A DNA stretch of 64,000 bases from Rhyacophila brunnea (Eukaryota; Arthropoda; Insecta; Trichoptera; Rhyacophilidae). The stretch spans positions 771,236 through 835,235 of the forward strand of contig JAGYXB010002029.1 of assembly GCA_022495005.1 (NCBI GenBank), given 5' to 3'. Shown in pieces: positions 21,016-34,100 of this stretch; positions within the stretch are counted from its first letter, which is position 1; each line of letters begins with the position of its first letter. The notes under the pieces were generated by a model. It saw only the letters and a program-made list of their open reading frames with translations. It was not told where the DNA came from and searched no databases. Both the position numbers and the translations under genes were made by a program.

Positions 21016-22580
21016 GTTTAAAATTACCGCGATATCCATAATATGACAAACAGAAAAAAATAGGCTCTGTTAAAATATGATTGAAAACAAAGTGGTGACT
21101 TGGTTAATCTGAATCGTCAAAGATTTGAATCTAAGATTTCAAAATCGTGGTCTATATCGCTAAAATAACGAAAACTGCCGAGCCAAAAATATGAATGGAA
21201 AACGCAAAATCTAAATAATTATGTAACTTCGTCGATTCAACGAGTTTAAGGCTTCCTTGTGTCTATTTATTGCCCTTGATTTTAATTACATTATAGAGTA
21301 TAGGTACGTTTTATAACTTTGCACCTTTTTGCACTCTTTGCTATACTGATGGGAGTGATAGGCCTCTTTGCCTGATTACCTCGCATAAAAATGGATCATT
21401 CACTTGCATTAATATACATACGTAGTAATAAATAAATAAGTACATAGATAATATATGTAAAAAAAATATTTTTAGAATATTTTACATCATTTTCATCCTA
21501 GAGCCGGTATGCAAAGTTATGAAGCATATTATTATACTCTACATACGTACCTATATTATATTGTATGACGACATAAGATAGGGCATCATTCATATTTCTA
21601 CATATATTTTCTACATAGGTTCTACATCGATTGTTCATATTAAACTTCAAAATTTATTTTGAACTCTTTATTAGACATGTTTATTAGAGTAATATCACTT
21701 TGAAATTAGCTGCGATAATTAGGCTGCCCGACTTTGTATTGTCACCAATCACTAGGTATGTACGTACCATACCAGTGCAGATTGATTAATTGATATCTAC
21801 CTTTAAAATTATCATACTGATAAAATTGTTTTTAGTCCGTCACTGTGGGTAGCGCAAGATTCGCCCCTCTTATTTTTCAGTTTCCTTCGCACGCTTCTGA
21901 AATATTAATAATTAATGAACCCCCTTTCCCCTTAATGTCAGTTCGAGTTTGTGCGCTCATACCTCCCGAAGACATTTCGCCAAATGACGAGACTTGACTC
22001 TCGGTAAAAGCAAGCGAGTATTCACTTGGCACTGACTTGACTGCATGCTGCAGCGGCTCTCTACCTTTTCTTGCAGACACACTCCGTTGCAGATGGCATG
22101 ATTTCAATTACGTTAGTTAAAACAAGCATTTTTGTACCTAGTGTTATAATACAAATTCAACTTTGTCCATGTAACCTAATACCCCGTTTACACGTGCATA
22201 GATTTACTGCTGGCAGTACGTATTATCGCGGCCGTAACAATAAAATGTACATATTTTAAACATGTATTATCCTGCAGTTGCAAGATTTCATGCATGAATC
22301 AAAAAAGTTCGGAAGCTTCTGAATTTTTACGCGACAGTTGTGTTTTTTTTCGATCTACGCCAGCCCAGTAGAACGATAGTGGCGAACCTGTCGTTAAAAA
22401 AAACGAACTAAACCGCGCAGACTCATTTTGAGATAAACCGATTTTCACGACCTGTCAAATAGTACTATAAAATGACAAAATCGCTTCTCGCTTATCTCTT
22501 GAAGATTGAGATTGGCGAGACAGTCAGAACTTTTACGTGTAACAGTTATTATCTCGATAGTTTCAAATACACACTATTGC
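21016..22580. other. AT-rich stretch, no gene seen
   Basis: 21016-21870 is AT-rich with no pattern I can name. 21870-22110 is less AT-rich; its minus-strand frame (21877-22107) has no recognisable motif. 22330-22560 contains GTGGCGAACCTGTCG but no paired terminus. Confidence 0.3.
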
Positions 22581-22589
22581 TGCAAGTAA

Positions 22590-22765
22590 ATCCAGCGCCT
22601 GCGATTATTAAGTGGCAGAATAAGCCATGGTTACTGATCTGAATGTCGCGTCTGGTAAATTCACATATTTTTATTGGTTTTTCAATGTTTACTTGACGTA
22701 TGTTGGTTGAAAAATTCCGTAAAAATCACAAAACATCTGTTAATAAATGTCTTTGAGAGACAACC
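22590..22765 (+). repeat. Degraded SINE, copy 2
   Basis: GTCTGGTAAATTCACATATTTTTATTGGTTTTTCAATG and CATCTGTTAATAAA follow the body order of the family at 13290-13521, with many changes and a lost tRNA head. Confidence 0.45.
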
Positions 22766-22893
22766 GAGATACACGTCGGATTGTAGAGCCAAGATAATCT
22801 AATGTATATTGTGAGTTAAAGTAACTTTAAACCTAACCTAACCTCGGATATGTATCGAGATAAGTTTAATAATTAATCATCGTGATGTTATTA

Positions 22894-23078
22894 CACCCAC
22901 GATGGCCGTGCGGCTTCAGCGTCAGTCTATAGCGTTGTGGGTCTGACAAGTACACATATTGTTTTTCAATTTGTGTATGAGTACGGACCTAATAGGTTGA
23001 GCAAGTGGCTGACATCCATTTTTCGTAAAAAAAAAATCTGTTATCTGATCTGATCATATTAGGATCGGACATGGTCGG
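22894..23078 (+). repeat. tRNA-derived SINE, copy 3
   Basis: ACACCCACGATGGCCGTGCGGC opens the tRNA-like head. The body then reads AAGTACACATATTG, TTTTTCAATTTGTGTA, GACCTAATAGGTTGAGCAAG, TGACATCCATTTTTCGTAAA and ends CATATTAGGATCGGACATGG. It is the closest match to the minus-strand copy at 40271-40495. The B box has been lost by a deletion between GTGGGTCT and GACAAGTAC. Confidence 0.82.
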
Positions 23079-23229
23079 AATTTATACACCTTACCAAGCT
23101 GCAGTCTTGGAGTACCTATAGGGAAAGTATAGCGCATGAATACTACGCAATTTTCCGTTTCTTGCACCTCAATATATTCAGACATGTTTTATGGCGTGGG
23201 ATGTTAAAAGATTCATGGAGAGCGAAAGT

Positions 23230-23562
23230 CGAGCTGTGAACACGTCAATTTGTTTTCTGATGGCGACGGGGGAATTAATTCTTAAATCGTGTAAAGATGA
23301 CTAAAAATCGTTACCCATTTACTCGAAAAAGAAAACATCTCAATGAATATATTATTATTATTAGTAATAGAACAATAAACATAACATTAAATGGACGCAT
23401 GTTGACTTTTTATGACAAACTATGGTTTGTTCTGCACGCGTCATTTGCACAATCTTCGCGTCGTGTAGTCACGATCGTTTTAAATAGACCGTGCTCCAGC
23501 TGAAGTAAGATAATTTGGCCGCACTTTAGGAGGACACTCGCTACACATTGGTTGAAAAATAC
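23230..23562 (+). mobile_element. Non-autonomous hAT-like repeat, copy 2
   Basis: The middle part matches 14215-14460 on the same strand (see that entry). It ends GGTTGAAAAATACTG at about 23562, the same terminus as the right end of the element at 20638-21015. The left terminus is not found. Confidence 0.5.
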
Positions 23563-25100
23563 TGCTTTTCAGCATAATAACGTGTCCACTTAAACATTTC
23601 CACATACAAATATGCACTGTATATTATTATAGTAAATAATATAAATAAACTGCGTTCATTTAAAAAAGGGTGCATATTGAAAATCTGTGTTCATGGTTTT
23701 GACACATTATTCTGTTAACGTGGTCTACGGCTACAGATATATTATATGAGTCGATGGGCAAGATGCGATTGTTGAGAATCGCTGTCCTAGTGCATCCTCG
23801 ATACGAAGGTATTTGACTCGAAACAGGAAACGAAAACAAGCATCTAAATAAATGCAGTTGAATTTCGCTGATCTGTTTTGTATTGCAGTCTCAGCGGCGG
23901 CTACTTACGTATAACGATGTAGTTATTTTCAACACCTGTTTATTTTGCTGTACCATGCATTTCATTTCAAAATAGTTGAAATTGCATTCAATATAAAATA
24001 CTAAGTGTCTGTTTTATGTTTATTATCACTGTCCGAAATCTTAGGAAATTTTCGAGGAAGGTTGTTTTGAAAATGAGAAGTCGATGCTTATTTATTTGTT
24101 ATAAAGATGGTGGGTCCATTTTACTGACGTTTGGATCTCAGGAACGAGATTTCTTAAAATATTTGTAACTCTTTCAGGAAACATCGAATTTATTCTGAAA
24201 AAAATCATTGCTTATATTAGTGTCAGTGAGAATACTTAAATTCAAGTACCTATAATAGATTCTCGAGGATTGGAGATTGGTTTATTGATTTCTTGCGATG
24301 TGGAGATCTCGAAAATATTATTGACAAATTTTAATTAAGCTAACAAATTTCTGTGCTTCTTCTTCTTTCTTCTTTTTCTTCTTCTAACTTCTTTTATTTT
24401 GTTTTTCGTCCATATTCGAAGGCGACAGGTTTTTTTTCATTAGTTTATTGAGAATTCTCGACGAGACAGTAATTATGTTCGTAGGGAATTTGATTAAGAT
24501 ATGCTGAAATACGTGGCAGCGAAGTGCTATTGATCGCTGTGAACGAATGGATCCAAGCGAAACCTTCATACACCAATCTACAACAGATTATGATGATTTT
24601 TTTTATAATACGCATACTCAGATATAGATCAGAAATATTATATATACCTACCTACATGTCTAACTATTACTCTACAGTGCAATGCATCCACGTCGTCAAA
24701 GGCTATGGCAGATTCCAGTTGGATGATGGCCTTTCAAAGCTCATTTGCTCAGTCAAGGTTTACTGTCACACCATCCAGAAGTTTGTAGGAATACGCTCAG
24801 TGGAGTGCGGATTATATCGCGCCTACCGGAACTAAGTAAATAACATTGGGATCACCTAAGGACTGCGTATAACCTAACGACACTAGTCATGTTCATCATC
24901 GTATCGTTGCCACGCGTCATGTGATCGTCGTCTTTGGCTTTGGCTTCCTACATCGGTATCCTCCAGCCGAACGAATATTTAGCGCCCTTTTTGGTATATA
25001 ATTTACATCGATATTTATTATACTGAAGCGTATTCACGGCTTTTGCCATTTATTTCAGTTTGTCATATCTGGTCAGCGGGACGTTGGTGAGGTCTCAGGC
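23563..25100. other. AT-rich stretch; no proven gene
   Basis: A (TTC)n-type microsatellite lies at 24358-24385. 24690-24840 is less AT-rich, and the frame 24524-24835 (+) covers it, but I recognise nothing in either strand's translation. It may be a worn mobile-element fragment. Confidence 0.25.
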
Positions 25101-25111
25101 ATTCACAAATC

Positions 25112-25354
25112 TTAGGAAAGTCCGTTCTCACATCTAAACTCGCCCGTCTGCAGCACAGCAATAAATCGAACCTTCCAAGAACAGCAATAACGGTGTTGCA
25201 TATGAAGACCGCGCAAATCTACCCAGCGACAGTCGCACGTAACCTTCGAAACGTATAGATAGTTGGATGCGGCGATCGGCGAGCCTGTACAGGAATGACC
25301 AATTCGTAGGTGTTCAACTCGGAGCCCGAGAAGCATGCGACTTGTCGATTGCAA
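25112..25354 (-). pseudogene. Possible LINE relic (post-RNase H region)
   Basis: The minus-strand frame contains LRIGHSCTGSP followed about 17 residues later by CDCRW. This weakly recalls the 'LRIGHxxLTH...PxCxCG' segment after the RNase H domain of jockey/I-type LINEs. The rest does not fit well. Low confidence. Confidence 0.2.
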
Positions 25355-27916
25355 CAGCAGATGTTTTTTTTATCAAACTAAACAGTCGCATTTGACCAAT
25401 CTGCGGAGCGGAACTCAGCTTAGTACCTACCTACGTATTAATTTACATTTCAACAGGACGGTTTTCAATATTTTTCATACCTTCCTATCTCTGGGCTGTC
25501 AATCATTTTATTTTCTTATTTTAGATGTCTCGCCGAAATTAAGATGTCAAAGTGTTTCTCTGCCGATATTATTAAATCCGGCAGACTTATATTACGCCCA
25601 ATAAAAGTCATGCAGTGAAAGGAGAGATGCTTAACTGTCTTCGTGCATGTTTTTATTTTTGTGTTCAGATTTAACTGGAGTGTCAGCGCTCTTGTTTATT
25701 TTCGAATTCTTTTCAAGTTTTCGTTTATTTATTGGTCATTAAGACTTGACGCCTTCCCCAGTGATGAATCGGCGCTCACCACTGACTGTTGAAAAGACGT
25801 CGTCGGAAAAAGAATATGGAGGAAGTGATAATATCGAAGTACAAGAATATTTCGGTAATGAAACAACTGTATGTGTACGTGTGTATGTACATTTATATGG
25901 CGCATTGGCCAAATTGCTTATTGTCATCAGTGGCGAAGACTCGATACAAACACATGTGCTTATTGGCTTATAAAGGAATCGTCACAATTTATAATTTATT
26001 AAAACGTCATGTGGTGATAGAAAAATAATAATTACATGTGGGCAATGGCATCTCTTGGAATTATAAAAATCTTTGCAACCTACTCCACGCCTACAGAATC
26101 GAAACAAGCAAGCTGATGACGTCAAAAGTGATATTCAAAGTTATATGGGTGAATTAAGCGGTTTTTGGCAAGCTTGCCAGTACACTGAAAAAATAAAACA
26201 AAATTATGTTTGAAAAATAAGTACCTACCTACGTGTTAAAACAATCTACCAATGGCGATATTGAAATTTGGTTTATTTATGTACTGTATTACTTGTGTCT
26301 AGTTTGGTTTGAATATGTATATTTATATCACGACAGTTTTCAGCAGTTTCCGTGGCCGAGTAGGTAGAGCAGGCGTCTATGAAGCCATGGGTCGCGGGTT
26401 GTCTTTTTTAGGTTTATCGGTAAAATACTCAAGTCCCGTATGTATGATTATTCTAGCTATATATCTATTCTCTAATGTTCTAGCACTTGTAAGCAATAAT
26501 CAATGTTTTTTAAACACCACAATCTTTTATTGAAATAATTATGATAAGTAACAAATTTTGTCAGCTTATTTTTCCTGTATTCATAAAACGTTTAATCATC
26601 CATTGATACATGCTGCAATTATTTTGGCTGATTGCGATTTATAACTGCAACTAGCTTCAAAATGACTATACCTATCCAATGATTTTTATTTACCATTAAT
26701 CGAAATCATTAATTTGGAATGATGTATCGTATCAAGATATAGCTATTTTCGTGTTTTGACGTGTGGGATGTTATTCTACACCTGCCTGTAACGCAGGGAG
26801 GATGTAAATAGATCAGAACCTGCTTATTATGAGATAGTTAACTGGTTTTTGTCACCCGGCAACTGCGTCAAGATTGTCACTCATTTTAAGTGCTTAAATG
26901 ACTTGAATATATTTTGATTTGATAGACAGTGATGGGATAATTAAGCCAAGATTTGTTTTATCCGAATTAGATGTGGATTAACGTTTGGTCGATTCATTTC
27001 TATGCAGTGGCATTCATTTTTTTTCATTGTTTCGTTTCAATTAAAAATACATGTAAGTACTTGTACACAAAAAGATTAAACATTAATATTATTATGTGCC
27101 ATCACTGTCATCTTTAATAATCCTACTTATTTATAGTTACTTGATGAGATTTTAGAAAAAAATACAATATATTTTGTCGCCTGAAAATCAAAAAGGCACT
27201 TAATAAGACATTTTGGTGGTTTTGAGTTATGAATGCAGTTTTGTTCGTTTTTTTGGTACATTATAAGCAAAATGGCATTTGTGGAGCTAAATCCGTGAAA
27301 TCACAATTAAAGGTCACTTGAGAATTTGTAAACTAATCATCAATTAACTTATAACACAAACGTAACATGTACACGAAGTTGCCAGTGTATATATACAAAA
27401 ATAATATAAGAAAGGGGTAGTATGTGTAATTATTTTAAATGTGTAAAGGCCTATGTACAAAAAATAAGATTTAGTCGAAGAAAAAGGGCTCTGTGACACG
27501 AATCTTCACAAGATATGAAAAATTAAAAAAAATATAAATTGCATTTCGATCTTTGAGTAATAAGTCACCTGTGCTCTGAATTTCATTTCAAAATTGGTAA
27601 AGAAATAACCTCTATACGATTTTTTTTCACACAAAAAAAACTTTAAATAAAATACGTTTTTCTGAAAACTCTATTTTTGCACAAACAAGTGCCTTTTGCT
27701 TTTGGGGCGACGATTTTTACTGGATAGGTTCGTCGGTTTTAGAATTTATGTTATTATTTTTTCTTTTAATTATCGTTGTTATCTCAAAATCAATCAGGGC
27801 TGAATTGTGATGTACTGTAGTTTGATCGATAACTGCTTACGATATAATATGTACCTACTTCAGTCATTCCACAAAATGATGATATGGGTCTATTGTATTA
27901 TTGTATATTGGTATGG
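25355..27916. other. AT-rich stretch; short hAT end and a SINE head
   Basis: At 25928 CAGTGGCGAAGACTCG looks like a reversed right end of the hAT family seen at 4580 and 10254, without a partner. A tRNA-like head lies at 26349-26404. No coding region is recognised. Confidence 0.3.
26349..26404 (+). repeat. tRNA-like SINE head
   Basis: CCGTGGCCGAGTAGGTAGAGCAGG is a good A-box region. Further on, TGGGTCGCGGGTTGTCT is a B box damaged by loss of the GATTC core. No body similarity to the other SINEs is seen. Confidence 0.4.
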
Positions 27917-30760
27917 TATATGGGCATTTTCGCCAAAGTTTGTACATGTTTGAAATTTGGGTAATATTATTTTTTCACTCAAATTAACCATTTTTATATA
28001 GCTAGCAGATTCCTTGTTCTATTGCTGAATTGGTGATAGCAATTTTTCAGCAAAATATTGATTAATACAATATTTATATCATTTTATTATGAAATTGGGC
28101 ATAATAAGTTTCCGTTCCGTGACTACGAAACTTAGCTTTTAAAACATGAATGAAACACTTTTTATCACTTAAAAGAGCTCTATTAGATTAAAAAACCATA
28201 CACTTCAAAATAAAACTACAAATAGTCAAAAAATATTATTGAATTTTAATTCTTGGGCACATTTCGTTCCCCTCCGTTACCCTATGTCTATAATGGCAGA
28301 GCATTTTTCCTTTAGTATTTGAAAAAACCAATCAATGTTCGTTCTGCTATTTTTTTAAAGACAATAATCACTTTTACTAAATTTTATTGGAAAAATAAAT
28401 AAGTTTCGTTATTTAATAATCAAATGAAAAATAGTTAACGTTCAACTTTTTTGGGGACATTTTCGGAATGGAACGAAATGGTAACGGAGTGTAATTTGTA
28501 AAGCTTAAGTTACATGTTACCATAAAAACAAATTTTTGTTTTATGAAATTTATTTGAATTTTTTGATAGACAGATAAATATTCAACGTGCGTCAAAATAA
28601 CAAAACAAATCAAACTTAATCACTAAAATAGACATATTTTATAATAAATTTCACAATACTTGTAAAATAAGGTAGGTAATAATTTTGACACACTATACAT
28701 TACCATAACTTTATTTGGCATTTATATTATTTGTAACTCAGATAAAAAATATTTTTAAGCAAATTAACAATATATGAAAAAAAAAATCAGCAAGGGATTC
28801 AGACGCGAGTTCCTAGCGCGGCACGGAGTATATAACTTTTACGAAAATAATTATAGTCAAACTCGGTTATTACGATCTCTGACATAGCGAGATCTCGGAT
28901 GTAATAACGAAACATTTGTTGACAATTGGTTTATGATTTTCGCCATACATTTAATTTTTTCACTGTTATAACGAGCAACTTATCGGATATACCGAGCTAA
29001 AATACTGTTAATGTGTCGACCGTTTTAAAACATTTCGACCCTAAGCAATAAAATCCGATTGGACAGGATGCCGCCGGGGTCGGATTACGTTTATGACACT
29101 AGTAAAGTGTCTAAGTACCTACCTTATTGGTGTTTCACCGACAATAATAAAAAAGTATCCACGCATATGGTTGAAAAATCCAAGGTTTGTGAAGTCCGTA
29201 GGTACCTACCAGCGTTAATTACAATAAACAACTTCTTTTGTAGTTTATGAATGCCATGCTCGTTTCGGGGATTTTTACGATGGTTTCCAAATTTTTTATT
29301 TTCGGCTTTTTGTGTAATGTGACATGCTCATTTAAAAATACCTATTCTCTGATATAACGAGTAACGCTTATAACAAGCAAATTCAGTCGGTTCCATCTTC
29401 CTCGTAATAATAACCAAGTTCGACTGTATGTTGTCTTGAAATTTACTTGTATTCATCAACATAAAATGTAGCTATACAGGTTGATTGTAATCAAGACGTA
29501 CTTTTCTGACATTTCGCGAATACCTACAGTTCCAGGTATTAAATCTAATCGAGTACACATTTCTGTTAAACGTGACAAAAAATACTTTTTCATACATTTT
29601 TATAAATTTCTATGCCTAAAATGTATGGAGAAGTTTTAAAATTTTGGTGGCGTATAACAGAAAGAGTATGACAGAGCCAGTGCCTGTCTCGCAATTATTT
29701 CAGTCTGGTGTTTTTTCTTTTCCTTCTGTTGTTTTTTTTATCTCCATACTTTTATGTGCGCTATTTTTGCGTATTCAGACATATCACATACTTTTTTAAT
29801 CTTTATTATATTATTATATTATAGTCAGGTTATTTTAATGAAAATATTTTTGTTTTTCATACGAACAGACAAAATAATTTTTTTTATAATCTATGAAGAA
29901 CTAAACACACACTGTAAACCCAACTTTATGCATGTCATTTCGTTACTTTTACATTCCACATATACGTTACCACCAATATAGTTTCGGAGTGGAAGTAACG
30001 GATTCTGTTTCAGAAGTGTTTGAAGCCAAAATTTAGCTTAGTTTTATTGTTAAACCTGCGATATGTTTTATTATATCTGTAGTATGAAAGATAAGCTCCA
30101 TATGTGTAGTATGTGAAATAGAAATATGTGTTTTCTTACCTTATAAATCGTGGTAACAGTAGTGGAACTTCTTAAATGACCAACCCAGAAAGCAACCTGT
30201 TCCGATAGCGATACCGACACACACCAACAATTTAAAGTGTACATGGCGATCAGTGTTATACAAAAATGTTGCTACATTAAAAAAAAACATATTTATAGTG
30301 AAAATTTTTCGCCTTCATGCTAAAATCGTGGTAACGGAATGTGGAGTTCCACTTTTTCAAATATCCTGGGACACACTTTAAACGTGATTTTTTTTCAATA
30401 TTGGTACAAATTTACGAAAAAACTATATATTTTCCAAAAATATATAATGTAAGCTGTTGAAAACACTACGAATTTAATTTTACACACTCAAAATTAATGA
30501 CGAAATCAGACTTTGTTTATTTGAATTTATGGGTGGGACATGGTAAAAACGCACTACCTTTCGATCTAAATAATCAATTAAAATATATACAGGTCAGATA
30601 GTTGTATTTAACTGATTGAATAGAGTAAATTAATAAATTTGCATGTTAAAAGTACATAACTTTCCAACATTTTATAATATAATAACTATGAAAAAATCAA
30701 TCAAAGTCATGGGACATGCCAAAAACGCAATGTACAAACTTTGGCGAAAATGCCCATATA
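27917..30760. mobile_element. TIR element of 2.84 kb with perfect 31-bp ends
   Basis: 27917-27947 and 30730-30760 are perfect inverted repeats of 31 bases (TATATGGGCATTTTCGCCAA and onward). The AT-rich interior shows no transposase. Degenerate copies of GGTAACGGARTG recur in both orientations (for example 28270, 28470, 29962, 29993, 30150, 30330), with a related form CATGGTAAAAACGCACTACC at 30539. The tip TATA makes the target duplication ambiguous (TA or TATA). A pogo-like MITE is nested at 28854-29426. Perfect TIRs suggest relatively recent movement. Confidence 0.85.
28854..29426. mobile_element. pogo/Tc1-like MITE nested in the 2.84-kb element
   Basis: The left end TAGTCAAACTCGGTTATTACGA pairs with the right end, which in reverse reads CAGTCGAACTTGGTTATTATTACGAG. 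TA flanks both sides, as expected for the Tc1/mariner/pogo group. The inner sequence repeats TATAACGAG/GATATACCGAG words, typical of pogo-like ends. No transposase is visible; a short + frame (29059-29250) is not recognisable. Confidence 0.75.
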
Positions 30761-32255
30761 TTGTTAATTTCATCACGATCACGCCTATTAGAAAAGTTAA
30801 AGTTTCAAGGAGATTTCTGTCTACCATTGTAGAATAATAATTAAATTACTTTTGTTATTTCTTGTTAATTTAGTTAACATAGGTAATATCAATTGTTGTG
30901 TACCTACTTACCTTCTTAAGTTAGGTATTCTTTCCTTAATCTCTTCCTACTGCGACGGTGTTGGGAATATATATATATAATATATCATGTCAAGCAATCT
31001 CCAAATAATTTAAATATTTATTTATTTTATTCATTCCGTGTCTCCGGTTTTATTTACGGCTCGTTAAACGGGCGTTTATTTTTATTTTATCTCTTCTCAT
31101 AGCTCGGAGGGACGGGACTGACTGCCATTTTAATATATTTATTTTATTTCTGTACTTGCAGTTAGTTGTACATACGCGTTTTTCACTTGGGAAATAAAAC
31201 GGAAGGGGGAGGAAGCGTTTTATCTCTTACGCAAATGGACTTGTGAAGTTGTCGTTCTTGAAAATAATTTTCTGCCAAAAATAACCGAGAATTTTGAGTC
31301 TATATTTAAACAAAGATAAGACGCTTCAGCTTAGAAGTTATTAAAGAAATAATAATGTACGATTATAATGACATATTATCAGCTTCTCTCTAGCTTCTAG
31401 CTCTCTTGGCTTCATCACATCATTGATACCACCGTGCTTATCCTCTCTTGGAACTCCACTTCAAGTTACCTGCTTCGCACTCACTGCAATTCTGATTCTG
31501 GGTGTCGTGTCCATTGATTGTAATTGGTGTCTTGTGATGGAATTACTCGGCCAATCTCGGTTCTTGGACATGTGAAAATACCCTAAATACCTTCCCTTCC
31601 CATTTCACTGTTGACTTCTTGCCGTGCACTCGTTTTCTTCCGTCACTACTTCAATTTTCTTACCACCACTCAATGATTAGTAAGTTATTGTAATTACCAG
31701 TGTTCCATCTTAGCTGTACGTTTACCCGGGCGCACTCTAGCACATGAAGGCCCAATACCAGGAGTGGATTGAAACAGTAGTGTTCCTAGTAGTAGAAGTG
31801 AAACAATCACATGTCACAAATGTATTGTGACTTCACCCGGATCGAATCTGGAGATATCTCCGGATAAAAAGGACCTGCTGGACTTGTAACCAACAACCAA
31901 CAATCCACCAGTTGGTATCTTGATCTTTTATTTATATTCTAGCAGTCTTCTTATTTTTAGTGCCATCTTCTATGGAAAAATTGGCGACCAAATTGCAGTG
32001 AACCTCCCTATCTTGGGCCAGTCATATCAGAACCCCAACGCGTTGTATATTGTTACGGTGTTGCGCAGCTAAGAGAATCTCCTTATATTTACGTTTATGT
32101 TGCCCTCTACAATAATTAACTGTATTGTGTGCTGGAGTAAATCATAATTTTGATTGCGGAAACCTATGCAGCTTTTATGCACTTGATAGTTGTACAATAT
32201 AATAGACGTTCTCTTGTCCTATCAGTTCATCTTAAAACCTCTTCTAGTTAAATTC
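30761..32255. other. Stretch without genes; possible regulatory segment
   Basis: 31010-31150 has repeated TTTATT/TTTATTA homeobox-like cores interspersed with CG-containing words (GGCTCGTTAAACGGGCG), unlike the surrounding repeat DNA. It could be a regulatory segment of a host gene. 31390-32100 is balanced in composition but with no gene I recognise. Confidence 0.25.
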
Positions 32256-33060
32256 TATCATCATCTCCTACCGGGGTTGATCCACTGCTGGATAGAGGCC
32301 ACCTTTGGCTCATTCCATTCTTATCAGTTCCTAGTTCTTCGCTGTCATGTACATCCTCCAAAAATTATGAGTTCGTTTTCCCAGCTGGTTTTAGGGCGCC
32401 TCTTGTGATCGTTTAGTGCCCCTTGGGTACCACCGTATGACACCATTTGTCCAACGGTTGACCACTGGCTGAGCGGCATAAACAGCTCATTGCAATTTCA
32501 TCTGCTTGACAACCTTTCTCACTACTACTCATATCTGCCTTCTTTCTTATCCATTATTTCGTTTGTGGTCTTTCCGCCGTATGCCCAACATGCTTTTTTC
32601 CATTGCCACGTTGTTTATAACTTTTGGATTTCTCTTAGGTACATGTTTCACATGCATATACCGCACCATACACGAACACCGGTAGCACACATCGGTCGAA
32701 CGCTTCAAGCTCAAGACATAATAGATCACTTTTAAAGATAATATCCAGGCGCCTAAATCCGCTCCATTTTGGTTCTGCGCGCAATCCCGTCATCCGTCAA
32801 TTGACATATATCCGAGGTATACGTAATTTTTCTCATGTCCGATTTGAGTACCATCGATGAGGATCGCTTTTTGTTCAACAAAGCTTTTACTTTTATCTTA
32901 AAAGATATTTAATTTTAACTACTTTGCGGCTTTCACTTGCAAGCTCCTGCATACTGTCCTGAAAGTGTTCTGGGTCGTTTACAAAGACACCAACATCGTA
33001 TTCAAAGTACATGTACTTTTTGACTGAGGTATTCACCGTTAATGGTGATTCCACACAATA
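32256..33060 (-). pseudogene. Decayed RTE-clade reverse transcriptase (LINE 3' end)
   Basis: Read on the minus strand from 33060 down, NGEYLS is followed after a frameshift by VFVNDPEHFQDSMQELASESRKV. Next come ILIDGTQIGHEKNYVYLGYMSIDG, AMEKSMLGIRRKD and RPKTSWENE, and finally IQQWI. These follow the order of RTE-type polymerases: the block around FADD, the helix after it, the YxYLG block, QRAMERxMLGI and the WxxxxxVQQW end. The element ends at GATGATGATAG, the short 3' repeat known for RTE elements. The FADD box is lost and there are several stops and frameshifts. The 5' part is missing. Confidence 0.8.
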
Positions 33061-34100
33061 CAAGTACTATATTTGGTCACTTAATTCCACGGTCGTTCCC
33101 AAAAGACCACGGTGAAAAAAAATGAGTATAATACGCTGTTGGATTTTACGAACAATATCGCGAAATCGTCGCTCTATTCTGGAATCTAGAATTTGCAGAA
33201 CGCTTTTTGCCTGAAGCATAAATTTCGTGCATTTTAATATTACACTCCTTGTCCTGTCATCGCGCCTCGCCTATCTTGTTAATTTAATTTCTCCCTCTTT
33301 CTCAAATCGCCGTGTTTGTTTACCCAAGTTTTTTTTTGTTGACTTAGCATGTGTTTTATTATTTTTCTGGAGTCATTCTTTTGTCGCTTACCGCAAAGCA
33401 TGTCGCTTTTATTTTTTACAGTCTTGCCACACTAGACAGATGACAATTTCTGTGGTGTGATCTCATCTCATCTCGTCATACGTTTTTTGTTTTCTAATTT
33501 TTTTGACAGGGTTAACATGAAACGCTAAAATGGCCAATGTTCCACTCTATTAATTCCATTTTAGCGATATCTAAAGAAAATTCACTCTGTGACCATTGTT
33601 GTAATTATGTAATTGTTTAAATTCCTTCAAAGTTAAACGCTTAAAAAAAAGTAATCCAATGTAGACACTGTGAGCCGGTGGCTCGACTCTGCAAAAGTAT
33701 GAATCGTCTTATGAACGTGTTCTCCTCTTGATTAACTGGTTTCATTCTTTAAAATAAGTTGCTCTCAAGATACTTGCTGAACGGCTTAAAGGGTTTGTAG
33801 TGACAATAGTATACACCCAGTGTCAGAATTACGAATCACATTCTAAAGCAGTTTTAATAATCAATACGTATACCAACGTAGAACATTCATATTTATTTTA
33901 ATTACAGTAAAAACACTTATAAAATTAGCAATCGTTAAAACTTTTCATCTTTTTTCGTTCAAATAATATAAACGTGATTATTTTTGTCATTCAAATATAG
34001 TTCGGTAATTTAGTACTACGCAGAGCAGATATTTGAAACATTCATAGTTTCAATGAGGTTTAATTTTTTCCTTGCGATCATAGAGACGCCCTAACAATCG
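33061..34100. other. AT-rich stretch, no gene seen
   Basis: The part just beyond 33060 may be further worn LINE sequence, but it cannot be translated convincingly. The frame at 33227-33460 (+) has no recognisable content. Confidence 0.3.
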
